This document shows, piece after piece, positions 54,565 through 63,347 of a stretch of 63,646 bases of DNA (position 1 is the first letter of the stretch; each line of letters opens with the position of its first letter). This DNA comes from Aurantibacter aestuarii (GTDB lineage: Bacteria; Bacteroidota; Bacteroidia; Flavobacteriales; Flavobacteriaceae): positions 5,001 through 68,646 of the forward strand of contig NZ_PXOQ01000008.1 of assembly GCF_003008425.1 (NCBI RefSeq), given 5' to 3'. The notes under the pieces were generated by a model, which did not search any database, was not told the origin of the DNA, and saw nothing but the letters and a program-made list of their open reading frames with translations. Made by a program: the position numbers and the translations under genes.

Positions 54565-55221
54565 TTATTTATCTGCATAAAATCTTTCAATGATCTCTTC
54601 GTGACTTTTTAAAGTCTTTTTACACCAGTCCAATCGTTTTTCCAATTGTTCTTCTTCTGTTAAACGCCAATCTATATTGGTTTTCTTTAATTTTGAAGTG
54701 ACGTGTTGTAAAATAATTGCCGCACTTACAGAAATGTTTAAACTTTCGGTAAAACCAGACATTGGTATTTTTAAAAACATATCCGCTTCATCTAAAACCT
54801 CTTTAGACAAACCTTCGGTTTCTCTTCCAAAGAAAAAACAGGATTTCTTTGTGACATCAAAATCAAATAACTCGCAATCGTTAGTGTGCGGTGTTGTAGC
54901 AACAATTTGATAGCCTTTACTTTTGATATCTTTTAAACTCTCTTTTACTGTATGATATCGATTTAAATCGACCCATTTTTGTGCGCCCATAGCAATTTCT
55001 CTGTCAATACGCTTAGAGTTTATTTCTTCTACAATATTAACCTCTTGTATACCAAAGACGTCACAACTTCTAATAACTGCGCTAGTATTATGAAGCTGAT
55101 ACACATCTTCTGTAGCTACCGTAAAATGTTTGGTACGTTGGTTTACTACCTGATGAAAACGCTTCAAACGATTTTCAGATAACAAAGATTCTAAATACTG
55201 TACTAATTTAATATCGGTCAT
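54565..55221 (-). CDS. TrmH-family RNA 2'-O-methyltransferase
   Basis: 218 residues, SPOUT fold. Motif 1 NTSAVIRSCDVFGIQEV (catalytic Asn/Arg), motif 2 CFFFGRETEGLSKEVL, motif 3 LKIPMSGFTESLNISVSAAIIL. The 218-residue length with a C-terminal helix pair is like TrmH, which makes Gm18 in tRNAs, but I cannot exclude another RNA target. Uses SAM, cytoplasmic. Confidence 0.92.
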   Translation of the reverse strand: MTDIKLVQYLESLLSENRLKRFHQVVNQRTKHFTVATEDVYQLHNTSAVIRSCDVFGIQEVNIVEEINSKRIDREIAMGAQKWVDLNRYHTVKESLKDIKSKGYQIVATTPHTNDCELFDFDVTKKSCFFFGRETEGLSKEVLDEADMFLKIPMSGFTESLNISVSAAIILQHVTSKLKKTNIDWRLTEEEQLEKRLDWCKKTLKSHEEIIERFYADK

Positions 55222-55289
55222 AACCTTTTAATAGAACTTCGAAATTAAAAAAATTAGCGAGACTATCTTTATTTCTTTATTTTTAAAAT

Positions 55290-55970
55290 ATGAAAAAACA
55301 CATTGTTGTATTATCTGGCGCAGGTATGAGTGCCGAAAGCGGTTTAAAAACCTTTAGAGATTCTAATGGTTTATGGGAAGGACATGATGTTATGAGCGTG
55401 GCTTCTCCTGAAGGTTTCGCTAAGAATCCTGCTTTGGTTTTAGACTTTTATAACCAGAGAAGGCGACAACTTCTTGAAGTAGAACCTAACCAAGCCCATT
55501 TGAATTTAGCACAACTAGAAAACGATTTTAAAGTATCTATCATAACTCAAAATGTAGACGATTTGCATGAACGTGCTGGAAGTACAAACGTGATACATTT
55601 ACATGGCGAATTATTAAAATCTCGAAATGTAGAAACAGATGCTGTTATTTATGATTGTAAAACTGATATTTGCTTAGACGATAAAGATCCAAATGGCATA
55701 CAACTAAGGCCTCACATAGTTTGGTTTGGAGAAGCAGTTCCCTTAATTGATAAAGCTTTGGACATATGCCAGACTGCAGATATTTTAATAATTATTGGCA
55801 CATCTTTACAAGTCTACCCAGCTGCTAGTTTAATGCACTATGTCCCAGAACACATACCGAAGTTCTATATTGATAATAACCCAGCTCCAACTCATGACGC
55901 ATCTATTAAAGTTATTGCTGAAAGAGCAAGTATTGGAGTTTCTAAAGTGATTAAAGAATTACTCAAATAA
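55290..55970 (+). CDS. cobB: sirtuin NAD-dependent protein deacylase, zinc site reduced
   Basis: 226 residues. NAD-binding signature LSGAGMSAESGLKTFRDSNGLW, TQNVDDLHERAG, catalytic H105 in HLHGEL, and IIGTSLQVYPAASL. Y54 and R57 (FYNQRRRQL) are the pair that marks class III enzymes able to remove succinyl and malonyl groups. The zinc ribbon, usually four Cys, has only C123 and C128 left (YDCKTDIC); no second CxxC is seen. Single gene, divergent from trmH-like. Confidence 0.9.
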   Translation: MKKHIVVLSGAGMSAESGLKTFRDSNGLWEGHDVMSVASPEGFAKNPALVLDFYNQRRRQLLEVEPNQAHLNLAQLENDFKVSIITQNVDDLHERAGSTNVIHLHGELLKSRNVETDAVIYDCKTDICLDDKDPNGIQLRPHIVWFGEAVPLIDKALDICQTADILIIIGTSLQVYPAASLMHYVPEHIPKFYIDNNPAPTHDASIKVIAERASIGVSKVIKELLK

Positions 55971-55992
55971 ATGAAAAGATCTTTAAAATTTA

Positions 55993-56022
55993 AAAACCCA
56001 AAACACGAATGTTTTGGGTTTA
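55993..56022. terminator. bidirectional terminator between cobB and the fasciclin gene
   Basis: An 11-bp stem AAACCCAAAAC / GTTTTGGGTTT (55994-56004 / 56011-56021) with A/T runs on both sides lies between converging genes. Confidence 0.82.
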
Positions 56023-56054
56023 CATTAATTTAATCTACTAAATTAACTAATCAA

Positions 56055-56651
56055 CTATTTCTTTGGCATTACAACGGTATCGATTGCATGGATTAATCCA
56101 TTAGAAGCTTCAACATCAGTCATCACAACTGTAGATGTATTTCCATTAGCATCTTTTAGCATTACCTTTCCATCTTTCATCATAGCTGTTAAAGTTTCAC
56201 CCTGCACCGTTTTAATTACAAATGCATTATTGTTTTCCTCTATAGCTGTCATTACTGCTGCTGCATCAAATTTTCCAGCAACCACATGGTAGGTTAAAAC
56301 GCTTTTAAGCATTTCCTTGTTTTCTGGTTTTAATAAATTATCTAACGCTCCAGCCGGTAATTTTGCAAATGCATCATTAGTTGGTGCAAATACTGTAAAT
56401 GGTCCTTCGCTATTTAACGTTTCAGCTAGATCTGCAGCCTTAACTCCTGCTACTAACGTAGAAAAGCTGTCGTTTGACATAGCTACTCCTGCAATTGTTG
56501 GGATTTCGGTTAATTCTTCTTCAACTTCCATTTCAACGACTTCTTCAGTCATTTCCATTTCCTGTTCAGTTTCTTTTGCTTCATCTTTACAAGATGTACT
56601 AAATAATAAAGCACAAACTGAAAGTGATAACATGGCATTTTTAAGTTTCAT
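56055..56651 (-). CDS. fasciclin-domain lipoprotein
   Basis: 198 residues from the ATG at 56651 (MKLKNAMLSLSVCALLFSTSCKDEAKETE). A lipoprotein signal ends at Cys21, followed by an acidic stretch (KDEAKETEQEMEMTEEVVEMEVEEE), typical of Bacteroidota lipoproteins exported to the surface. The rest is one FAS1 domain (GVAMSNDSFSTLVAGVKAADLAETLNSEGPFTVFAPTNDAFAKLPAG ... LIHAIDTVVMPK). FAS1 domains mediate adhesion. The frame opens at 56702, but that ATG is upstream of the -7 box TACATTTG (minus strand, 56679-56686), which supports the shorter start. Confidence 0.93.
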   Translation of the reverse strand: MKLKNAMLSLSVCALLFSTSCKDEAKETEQEMEMTEEVVEMEVEEELTEIPTIAGVAMSNDSFSTLVAGVKAADLAETLNSEGPFTVFAPTNDAFAKLPAGALDNLLKPENKEMLKSVLTYHVVAGKFDAAAVMTAIEENNNAFVIKTVQGETLTAMMKDGKVMLKDANGNTSTVVMTDVEASNGLIHAIDTVVMPKK

Positions 56652-56818
56652 AATAGTATATTTTTGATTTTGTTTAGTCAAATGTACAATACTATTAAAC
56701 AAAGTATTATAAAATTACGTTAAATGTATCGTTAACAATAAGTTAACACAAAAAGTTAAAACTAATTCATTTGTAAAAATATTGTAGATTTATCTTTTGA
56801 AATAATTCATCCATATTT

Positions 56819-57934
56819 ATGAAAAGAACTATAGTAAAGTTTCGGAATAGTGCATTCCGACAATTTATTGCGAGGCATGAAAAATATGCTGCTTTACTGT
56901 TTTTTATTGGTGGATTTATTTTTGACACACTTACTTTAGGACGCATTGACCGAACTTATGATTTAGTAGTCCTTTGCCTATACATGACTTTATTACCTAT
57001 TACTATTTATTTATTTAATCTAGCTGATGATGGTAAATGGAAGAATACTTTTTTAGAGCGCTATGAAGTCTATTTTCCGCTAGGGATACAGTTCTTTTTT
57101 GGAGGTTTAATTAGTGCTTATGTCATTTATTTTTCCAGAAGTGTATCGCTCTCCAAAACTATTTCTTTTTTTATCATTCTAGTCGCTTTGTTATTGGCTA
57201 ACAACTTTTTAAAAAAACGTATTTCTAACAAATATCTTCAATTCGGGATTTTCTTTTTTGTAAACTTTACGTTTTTTGCTTTTATGATTCCTGTATTTAT
57301 AAAACTAATGAACACTTATGTTTTTATAGCCTCGGGATTAATTAGTTTAACGGTCACATTAGGATTGATTTTTTTAATTTATAGATCTAGTCCTAGTACT
57401 CGAAGAGAAATTAGTTTATTTAAAACTATTTCGATTATTACCATTATGTTTTTAACTATAAACTGTTTCTATATATTTAATATGATTCCTCCTGTTCCTT
57501 TAGCTTTAGATACTGGAATTGTTGCCCATGAAATAGTAAAAAAGAATGGAGATTATCATATTACTTATGAAAAAAGTAAGTGGTATTATTTTTGGAGAGA
57601 CCACAAAATAACATATGCCTATACCAGTGGGCAACCGGTTTATATTTTCACCTCTATTTTTGCACCTACAGATATACAAAAAAAAATATATCATCGATGG
57701 AAATGGTACAATCCAGAAAATGAAACTTGGCAAACGTATGAAGATATTGGTTATGATATTACTGGTGGCAGAGATGAAGGGTTTAGGGGTTACACCTATA
57801 AAAACAACGTAAAATTAGGGTTGTGGAAAGTAGAAGTTATTACTGAAGAAGAATTGGTTATAGGTGTAATTGATTTTGAAATAATTAATAAATCCAGTTC
57901 TAAAGGTAAAAACTTGGTGAAAAATACATTTTAA
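56819..57934 (+). CDS. membrane protein with C-terminal DUF2914 domain
   Basis: 371 residues. About seven membrane helices in residues 20-235 and a C-terminal periplasmic beta domain of DUF2914 type (KITYAYTSGQPVYIFTSIFAPTDIQKKIYHRWKWYNPENETWQ ... GLWKVEVITEEELVIGVIDFEI). Role unknown. Single gene, followed by a terminator shared with argS. Confidence 0.88.
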   Translation: MKRTIVKFRNSAFRQFIARHEKYAALLFFIGGFIFDTLTLGRIDRTYDLVVLCLYMTLLPITIYLFNLADDGKWKNTFLERYEVYFPLGIQFFFGGLISAYVIYFSRSVSLSKTISFFIILVALLLANNFLKKRISNKYLQFGIFFFVNFTFFAFMIPVFIKLMNTYVFIASGLISLTVTLGLIFLIYRSSPSTRREISLFKTISIITIMFLTINCFYIFNMIPPVPLALDTGIVAHEIVKKNGDYHITYEKSKWYYFWRDHKITYAYTSGQPVYIFTSIFAPTDIQKKIYHRWKWYNPENETWQTYEDIGYDITGGRDEGFRGYTYKNNVKLGLWKVEVITEEELVIGVIDFEIINKSSSKGKNLVKNTF

Positions 57935-57959
57935 ATATAGCCAAGTCTACTTGGGTTTA

Positions 57960-57992
57960 AAACCGCCTCAAAATAAAATTTTGAGGCGGTTT
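57960..57992. terminator. bidirectional terminator between the DUF2914 gene and argS
   Basis: A 14-bp perfect stem AAACCGCCTCAAAA / TTTTGAGGCGGTTT (57960-57973 / 57979-57992), between converging genes. T-tracts are short. Confidence 0.75.
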
Positions 57993-58012
57993 AAAATTTG
58001 ATTAAAGAATGA

Positions 58013-59797
58013 CTACATACGTTCTGGAACCTGAATTCCTAATACTGAAAATGCATTTTTTATAGTATTGGCAACTACTTGAGACAATTGCACTCTAAAT
58101 ATTTTTTCCTGTTCATTATCCGTACCCAAAATAGAGACGTTTTGATAGAAAGAATTAAAAGCTTTAACCAAATCATAAGTATAATTAGCAACTAAAGCAG
58201 GACTGTGTTTAGATGCCGCATCTTGAATGGTTTCTGGGAAGATTAACAACTGTTTAATCAATTCTTGTTCTTTCTCATTTAATTCAACATCTTCAGCGCT
58301 TAATGTAATTTCTGTATTTACATCTGCCTTCCGTAATATAGATTGAATTCTGGCATAGGTATATTGTATAAACGGACCTGTATTACCTTGAAAATCTATA
58401 GATTCCTTAGGATCAAACAAAATTCGTTTCTTTGGATCTACTTTTAATATGTAATACTTTAAAGCTCCTAAACCTATAGTTTTATATAAGTCTTGTTTTT
58501 CGGCTTCACTATAACCGTCCAACTTACCTAAATCTTTAGATATAGTTTCGGCTGTTGTTGCCATTTCTGTAATTAAGTCGTCTGCATCTACCACAGTACC
58601 TTCTCTACTCTTCATTTTTCCTGAAGGTAAATCGACCATACCATAACTTAAATGAAATAGGTTTTTAGCCCAGTCGAAGCCTAATTTTTTAAGTATTAAA
58701 AATAATACCTGAAAATGATAATCCTGCTCGTTACCAACCGTATAAACCATACCACCTACATCTGGGTAATCTTTAACACGTTGTATAGCGGTACCGATAT
58801 CCTGAGTCATATAAACTGCTGTTCCATCGCTACGCAGTACTATTTTTTCATCTAAACCGTCTTCAGTTAAATCGCACCATACTGAACCATCTTCTTTTTT
58901 AAAAAACACTCCTGTTTTTAACCCTTCGGCTACAAATTCTTTTCCTAACAAATACGTATCACTTTCGTAATACATATTATCAAATTCTACTCCTAAATTT
59001 TCGTAGGTCGAATTAAATCCGTCGTAAACCCAAGCATTCATTTTTTTCCAAAGCGACACAACAGCTTCATCTCCAGCTTCCCATTTTTGAAGCATTTGTT
59101 GGGCTTCAACTAATAAAGGTGCTTCTTTTTTAGCTTCATCTTCGGTTTTTCCTTGAGCTTTTAAAACTTCTATTTCCTTTTTATATTCCTGGTCAAACTT
59201 CACATAGTAATTACCAACTAACTTATCGCCTTTAAGCCCTGTAGAATCTGGTGTTTCACCTTGCCCAAAACGTTCCCATGCCAACATACTTTTACAAATA
59301 TGAATTCCACGGTCGTTAATAATTTGAGTTTTATAAACTTTTTTACCTGATGCCTCAATAATTTTAGAGACACTAAATCCTAATAAATTATTACGTACAT
59401 GCCCTAAATGTAAAGGCTTATTAGTATTAGGAGAAGAATATTCTACCATAACCGCTTTATCTGCAGCATTTGCAGTTTTAAAACCAAAAGACACATCAGC
59501 TTTAAAACTATTAAACGCATTAACATAATAGGTCTGGCTAATTTCAAGATTTAAAAACCCTTTAACTACATTAAATGCCTTAACATCTGGCACATGACTT
59601 ACTAAATACTGGCCAATTGCCTCACCAATTTGTACAGGATTTCCTTTTACGCTTCGAAGCATAGAGAAAATAACTACTGTAATGTCTCCTGGAAATTCCT
59701 TACGCGTTGGCTGAAAATCTACCTGCTCTAAATTGGTTTGGTAAAGGCTTTTTACAGCGTCTTTTATATGTTGGGTTAAAGTGTCTTGAAGACTCAT
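58013..59797 (-). CDS. argS: arginine--tRNA ligase
   Basis: 594 residues. Class I synthetase: N-terminal Add-1 domain, HIGH-type motif in SSPNTNKPLHLGHVRNN, DRG region QIINDRGIHICKSM, YTVGNEQDYHFQVLFLIL, the KMSKS-type loop as GKMKSREGTVV, and the C-terminal anticodon domain ending in LGIQVPERM. It lies 21 bp after ctlX at the end of a leftward cluster. Confidence 0.98.
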   Translation of the reverse strand: MSLQDTLTQHIKDAVKSLYQTNLEQVDFQPTRKEFPGDITVVIFSMLRSVKGNPVQIGEAIGQYLVSHVPDVKAFNVVKGFLNLEISQTYYVNAFNSFKADVSFGFKTANAADKAVMVEYSSPNTNKPLHLGHVRNNLLGFSVSKIIEASGKKVYKTQIINDRGIHICKSMLAWERFGQGETPDSTGLKGDKLVGNYYVKFDQEYKKEIEVLKAQGKTEDEAKKEAPLLVEAQQMLQKWEAGDEAVVSLWKKMNAWVYDGFNSTYENLGVEFDNMYYESDTYLLGKEFVAEGLKTGVFFKKEDGSVWCDLTEDGLDEKIVLRSDGTAVYMTQDIGTAIQRVKDYPDVGGMVYTVGNEQDYHFQVLFLILKKLGFDWAKNLFHLSYGMVDLPSGKMKSREGTVVDADDLITEMATTAETISKDLGKLDGYSEAEKQDLYKTIGLGALKYYILKVDPKKRILFDPKESIDFQGNTGPFIQYTYARIQSILRKADVNTEITLSAEDVELNEKEQELIKQLLIFPETIQDAASKHSPALVANYTYDLVKAFNSFYQNVSILGTDNEQEKIFRVQLSQVVANTIKNAFSVLGIQVPERM

Positions 59798-59818
59798 CTC
59801 TCTAGTTATTTTTGTTAA

Positions 59819-60757
59819 TTATGCTTTTGGTAAAAATACTTCTGCCATCATGCAACGTGCACTTCCGCCGCCACAAGCTTCAATGGTATCTAAGGAACTA
59901 GATAAAATATCGCAATGTTTTTCTATTAGCTCAATTTGAGCAGGACGTAAACTGTCGTAAGCTGCCTGACTCATTATGAGATAACGCTTATCGTCTTTAC
60001 CACGCACCTGTAGCATGTTTCCTGCAAAATTATTTACCTGAGCCTCAGAAATAGTAATCACTTCCTTTCCGTCCTGCTTCAGGTTTTCCACCACATGTTT
60101 TCGTTCTTTTTTATCGTCTATAGTATCCAAACAAATCACAGCAAAAGTTTCAGCTAAACACATCATCACGTTTGTATGATAAATAGCTTTACGCTTTCCG
60201 TCTACAGTCTGGTTTGCAGTAAAAATAACTGGGGTATATTCAAAATCCTCACAAAACTCGATGAATAAGTCTTCATCTGCTCTTGGAGATAATGCACAAT
60301 AAGCTTTACGGTTTTCGCGGTCTAACAGTAAACTTCCAGTACCTTCTAAAAAAACGCCTTCTTCTTCTGCAGAGGTATAATCTACAATTTGATTAATCTG
60401 AAAACCTTCTTCTTCTAATTTAAATAAGACATCTTCACGTCTTTCCAATCGTCTGTTTTCAGCATACATTGGATATAAACCTACATTTCCATTTTCGTGA
60501 AAAGAAATCCAATTGTTTGGAAATATAGAGTCTGGTGTGTCGTGTTCATTAGTATCTTCTATAACTACAACAGTAATGCCTACAGCACGAAGTTTGTCTA
60601 CATAAGCATCAAACTCTTGTTGGGCTTTTGCATTTACCGTTTCTGGCAGTAAACCATCTAATACTTTTTGATAATAATTATTTACTGCAGTTTGCTCATT
60701 CATCCTAAAGTTTACAGGACGAATCATGACAATGGTATTTGTAGTTTGTTGCATCAT
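59819..60757 (-). CDS. CtlX-like amidinotransferase/arginine-deiminase-fold hydrolase
   Basis: 312 residues. Pentein-fold enzyme: IRPVNFRMNEQTAVNNYYQ, DSIFPNNWISFH, EGVFLEGTGSLLLDR (active-site Glu), IYHTNVMMCLAE (active-site His), and catalytic C302 in GGGSARCMMAEVFLP. The family includes the citrulline-utilisation hydrolase CtlX of Francisella. Direct linkage to argS (21 bp) suggests a link with arginine or citrulline supply, but the substrate is inferred. An alternative start one codon in (second Met) is possible. Confidence 0.85.
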   Translation of the reverse strand: MMQQTTNTIVMIRPVNFRMNEQTAVNNYYQKVLDGLLPETVNAKAQQEFDAYVDKLRAVGITVVVIEDTNEHDTPDSIFPNNWISFHENGNVGLYPMYAENRRLERREDVLFKLEEEGFQINQIVDYTSAEEEGVFLEGTGSLLLDRENRKAYCALSPRADEDLFIEFCEDFEYTPVIFTANQTVDGKRKAIYHTNVMMCLAETFAVICLDTIDDKKERKHVVENLKQDGKEVITISEAQVNNFAGNMLQVRGKDDKRYLIMSQAAYDSLRPAQIELIEKHCDILSSSLDTIEACGGGSARCMMAEVFLPKA

Positions 60758-60817
60758 TTTAATTTTGATGCAAAATTAGTTTTTTATCCTGAATTAAGTG
60801 GGTTTCATACGAAAAAA

Positions 60818-61369
60818 TCACTTCCATTTAATCCCACAACCAATACTTGGTTTTTGATGTGATACTGGTTTTTCAGATAATGTAGATGCTATTGCATTTG
60901 TAAGGTCAATTCCTGTTAAGGCAACCTCATTTCCAGGTCTGGAACCATCTAATTGTCCGTGGTACGTACATTTTAATTCTGTATCAAACACATAAAAATC
61001 TGGGGTACAAGCGGCATTATATACTTTAGCAACCTCTTGTGTTTCATCATACAAATATGGAAACGGATATTGTTCTTTTTCTGCTATTTGAGTCATGAGC
61101 TCCGGAGCATCCGCTGGGTATTTAACTACATCGTTACTACTTATAGCTATAAAACTCACCTCTTCTGGCTTATAACTATTGGCCAATTCTACAAGTTTTG
61201 AATTAACGTGAATTACAAAAGGACAATGGTTACAAATAAACATAATAACAGTTGCCCTTTCTCCTTTTAATTGCTGAAGATTTAGTGTCTTTTGACTTAC
61301 TGTATCAAATAGAGAAAATTCAGGAGCTTGAGTTCCTATCGGGAACGGATAAGATTCTGTTAAAGCCAT
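60818..61369 (-). CDS. thioredoxin-like (AhpC/TSA-type) family protein
   Basis: 183 residues with no signal peptide. Thioredoxin fold starting AGLIGTQAPEFSL-like as PIGTQAPEFSLFDTVSQKTLNLQQLKG, and a CxxC active site C46-NHC49 in VIMFICNHCPFV. The later segment YNAACTPDFYVFD carries the cis-Pro loop (cis-Pro in CTPDF). It is a redox-active cytoplasmic protein of unknown partner. It lies 4 bp after the small membrane protein gene and 60 bp before ctlX. Confidence 0.88.
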   Translation of the reverse strand: MALTESYPFPIGTQAPEFSLFDTVSQKTLNLQQLKGERATVIMFICNHCPFVIHVNSKLVELANSYKPEEVSFIAISSNDVVKYPADAPELMTQIAEKEQYPFPYLYDETQEVAKVYNAACTPDFYVFDTELKCTYHGQLDGSRPGNEVALTGIDLTNAIASTLSEKPVSHQKPSIGCGIKWK

Positions 61370-61373
61370 ATTC

Positions 61374-61577
61374 TTATTTTTTTCTACCTATAAAATAACC
61401 TAGTCCTATAGATAATAACCCTAATCCCATAGTAACATAAGCGTCACTATTATCTTGTGCAATTGCTTTTACAACTCCTAAATCTACAGATGCTTCAGGC
61501 ATGATTACTTGATATATTCCGTAGCCTAATAAAATTAAACCCACAACTCTAAGTACTATTGAAACTAAATTATTCAT
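61374..61577 (-). CDS. small two-helix membrane protein
   Basis: 67 residues, with membrane helices at about 5-25 and 47-64 and a short acidic loop between (EASVDLGVVKAIAQDNSDAY). It ends in GYFIGRKK. No family recognised with confidence. It is 4 bp before the thioredoxin-like gene and 21 bp after the SDR gene, so it belongs to that operon. Confidence 0.75.
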   Translation of the reverse strand: MNNLVSIVLRVVGLILLGYGIYQVIMPEASVDLGVVKAIAQDNSDAYVTMGLGLLSIGLGYFIGRKK

Positions 61578-61598
61578 TTTTTTATTTTTAATTAATGG

Positions 61599-62282
61599 TT
61601 AAGGTGTTGTATTAGACACCTGTAATAATTTACCGTTATAAAACTGATGACCCGTTAGTGAAAAGTCGGCTATATATTTTGCCATATCTCCAGCTGAATT
61701 TGGAGCAATATAACCTGGAAAAGCTTCCTCTAGCATTTCAGTTTGAACCGCTCCTAAAGCTAAAACATTAAAGGAAACGCCTTGCTCTTTGTATTCTTCT
61801 GCTAACAATTCAGTCAAAGTAATAACTGCTCCCTTACTGGAACTATATGCCGAAAGTCCAGGAAATTTGATACTTCCTTGTACGCCGCCCATGGAACTTA
61901 TGGTAACTACATGACTTTTATTCGTCATATATGGTAATACAATTCGCGTCATTTCTGCCACACCAAATACATTGGTTTTGTAAACTTCTGCAAATTCCTC
62001 GCTAGATGTTTCTGAAAACGGTTTGTTTAAAAGTGTTCCTGCATTATTTATTAAAATATCTACTTGACTCCACTCTTTCTCAATAAAGGTTTCTACTTTT
62101 TTATAGTCTTCTTTTTTATTTAAATCGAATGAAAATGATGTGATGTTATCAAACTGAAGGTTGCTAACAGGTTGCTCATTTCTTGATAATGCTAAGATAT
62201 TATAGCCTTTTTCTGCAAATAAATGAACCAATTCAAAACCTATCCCTCGGCTTGTTCCGGTAATAATTATATTTTTACTCAT
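61599..62282 (-). CDS. short-chain dehydrogenase/reductase (SDR)
   Basis: 227 residues, classical SDR: TGTSRGIGF (cofactor loop, residues 8-16), NNAG near 80, catalytic Ser in VVTISSMGG, Tyr and Lys in YSSSK near 146-150. No hint of a particular substrate; the Arg in the cofactor loop (TSRG) and the later Arg in LSRNEQ suggest NADP(H). Its start overlaps the end of the M28 peptidase gene by 8 bp. Confidence 0.93.
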   Translation of the reverse strand: MSKNIIITGTSRGIGFELVHLFAEKGYNILALSRNEQPVSNLQFDNITSFSFDLNKKEDYKKVETFIEKEWSQVDILINNAGTLLNKPFSETSSEEFAEVYKTNVFGVAEMTRIVLPYMTNKSHVVTISSMGGVQGSIKFPGLSAYSSSKGAVITLTELLAEEYKEQGVSFNVLALGAVQTEMLEEAFPGYIAPNSAGDMAKYIADFSLTGHQFYNGKLLQVSNTTP

Positions 62283-63258
62283 ACATTTTTAATTCTTTGG
62301 TTGGTGTGTTGGAGAAATGAACGATTGCTGGCTTTAGTTCATTTAATAATGAAGCCATAAAATTGTAATCCATCAATTCTGGTTCGTCATCTACATGATG
62401 ATAATAGTCATAATTTTCAAAATCGAACGTTGATATGGTTTGTGCTGGCACCTTAAAATCTTCATAAAACGGATAATTGTCTGAACGCTTAAATAAATTA
62501 AAGGCTTTTGCTTTTGGAAGTAACCCGATAGTTTCAACTTTAGTAACCGAGTTAATGTGATCTGCCATATTACTTAATTCATAACCCGAAATATAAGCTT
62601 TGTAAGATCTATTTTTCATAGGAACACCAATCATTTCAAAATTAATCATGGCATATAGGTTTAGATTTTTATTTTTTAACTGAGCTGAAAGATGTTTAGA
62701 TCCTAACAAGCCTTTTTCTTCAGCAGAAAATAATACAAATAAAATACTACGTTTATTACTTTTGGTCTCAGCAAAATATTTCGCCATAGCTAAAACTGCA
62801 CTAGAGCCTACCGCATTATCGTTTGCGCCATTTGCAATAACATCGCCATTAACAGCTGCAATTTCACCAATATGATCATAGTGTGCTCCTAAAATGATAA
62901 ATTCATTTTTTAGAGTTTTATCTGTCCCTTCCAAATAGCCCACTACGTTATACCCGTTTAAAGTATTTCCATTTTTATTTTTGACCTCAAATGGATTTAA
63001 ATAGGAGTTTACACCTAAACCATCAAAATAAGGCGAAACACCTATTGCCTTAAATTCTTCAATGATAAAATCGGCTGCTTTTTTAATGCCTTCACTTCCC
63101 GTATCTCTTCCTTTAAGTTCATCGGAAGCTAAATAATTAACTACTTTTTTTAAATAATCTGCTTTTATTTCTGAATTGGTATTTTGCTTTACCTCTTTTG
63201 AAGTGTTACAACTAAAAAGTAAAAGCATTACAACCATGCTGTATTTATATATCATCAT
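62275..63258 (-). CDS. M28-family metallopeptidase, lipoprotein
   Basis: 327 residues. A lipoprotein signal (MMIYKYSMVVMLLLFSCNTS) precedes the peptidase: zinc ligands in LGAHYDHIG, GANDNAVGSSAVLAMA, SAEEKGLLGSKHL (catalytic Glu pair), MINFEMIG and DYYHHVDDEPELMDY (His). An aminopeptidase-type enzyme anchored outside the cytoplasm, periplasmic or surface. First gene of the leftward cluster to argS. Confidence 0.93.
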   Translation of the reverse strand: MMIYKYSMVVMLLLFSCNTSKEVKQNTNSEIKADYLKKVVNYLASDELKGRDTGSEGIKKAADFIIEEFKAIGVSPYFDGLGVNSYLNPFEVKNKNGNTLNGYNVVGYLEGTDKTLKNEFIILGAHYDHIGEIAAVNGDVIANGANDNAVGSSAVLAMAKYFAETKSNKRSILFVLFSAEEKGLLGSKHLSAQLKNKNLNLYAMINFEMIGVPMKNRSYKAYISGYELSNMADHINSVTKVETIGLLPKAKAFNLFKRSDNYPFYEDFKVPAQTISTFDFENYDYYHHVDDEPELMDYNFMASLLNELKPAIVHFSNTPTKELKMYE

Positions 63259-63282
63259 TTCTCTTTTTAAAGCTTAAAGATA

Positions 63283-63319
63283 AAAAATCCCGATACATTT
63301 TACAGGTATCGGGATTTTT
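63283..63319 (-). terminator. terminator after the T9SS type B gene
   Basis: A 14-bp perfect stem (63283-63296 / 63306-63319; AAAAATCCCGATAC arm) with T residues following on the minus strand. It ends the gene that enters from the right edge and separates it from the M28 gene. Confidence 0.85.
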
Positions 63320-63347
63320 AGTTTGGTTTATTTTTGGTTTATGACTC

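Noticed and set aside
56652-56702. Longer fasciclin protein from ATG 56702
   Set aside because: It would bury the lipoprotein signal behind 17 residues and lies upstream of the likely -7 box.
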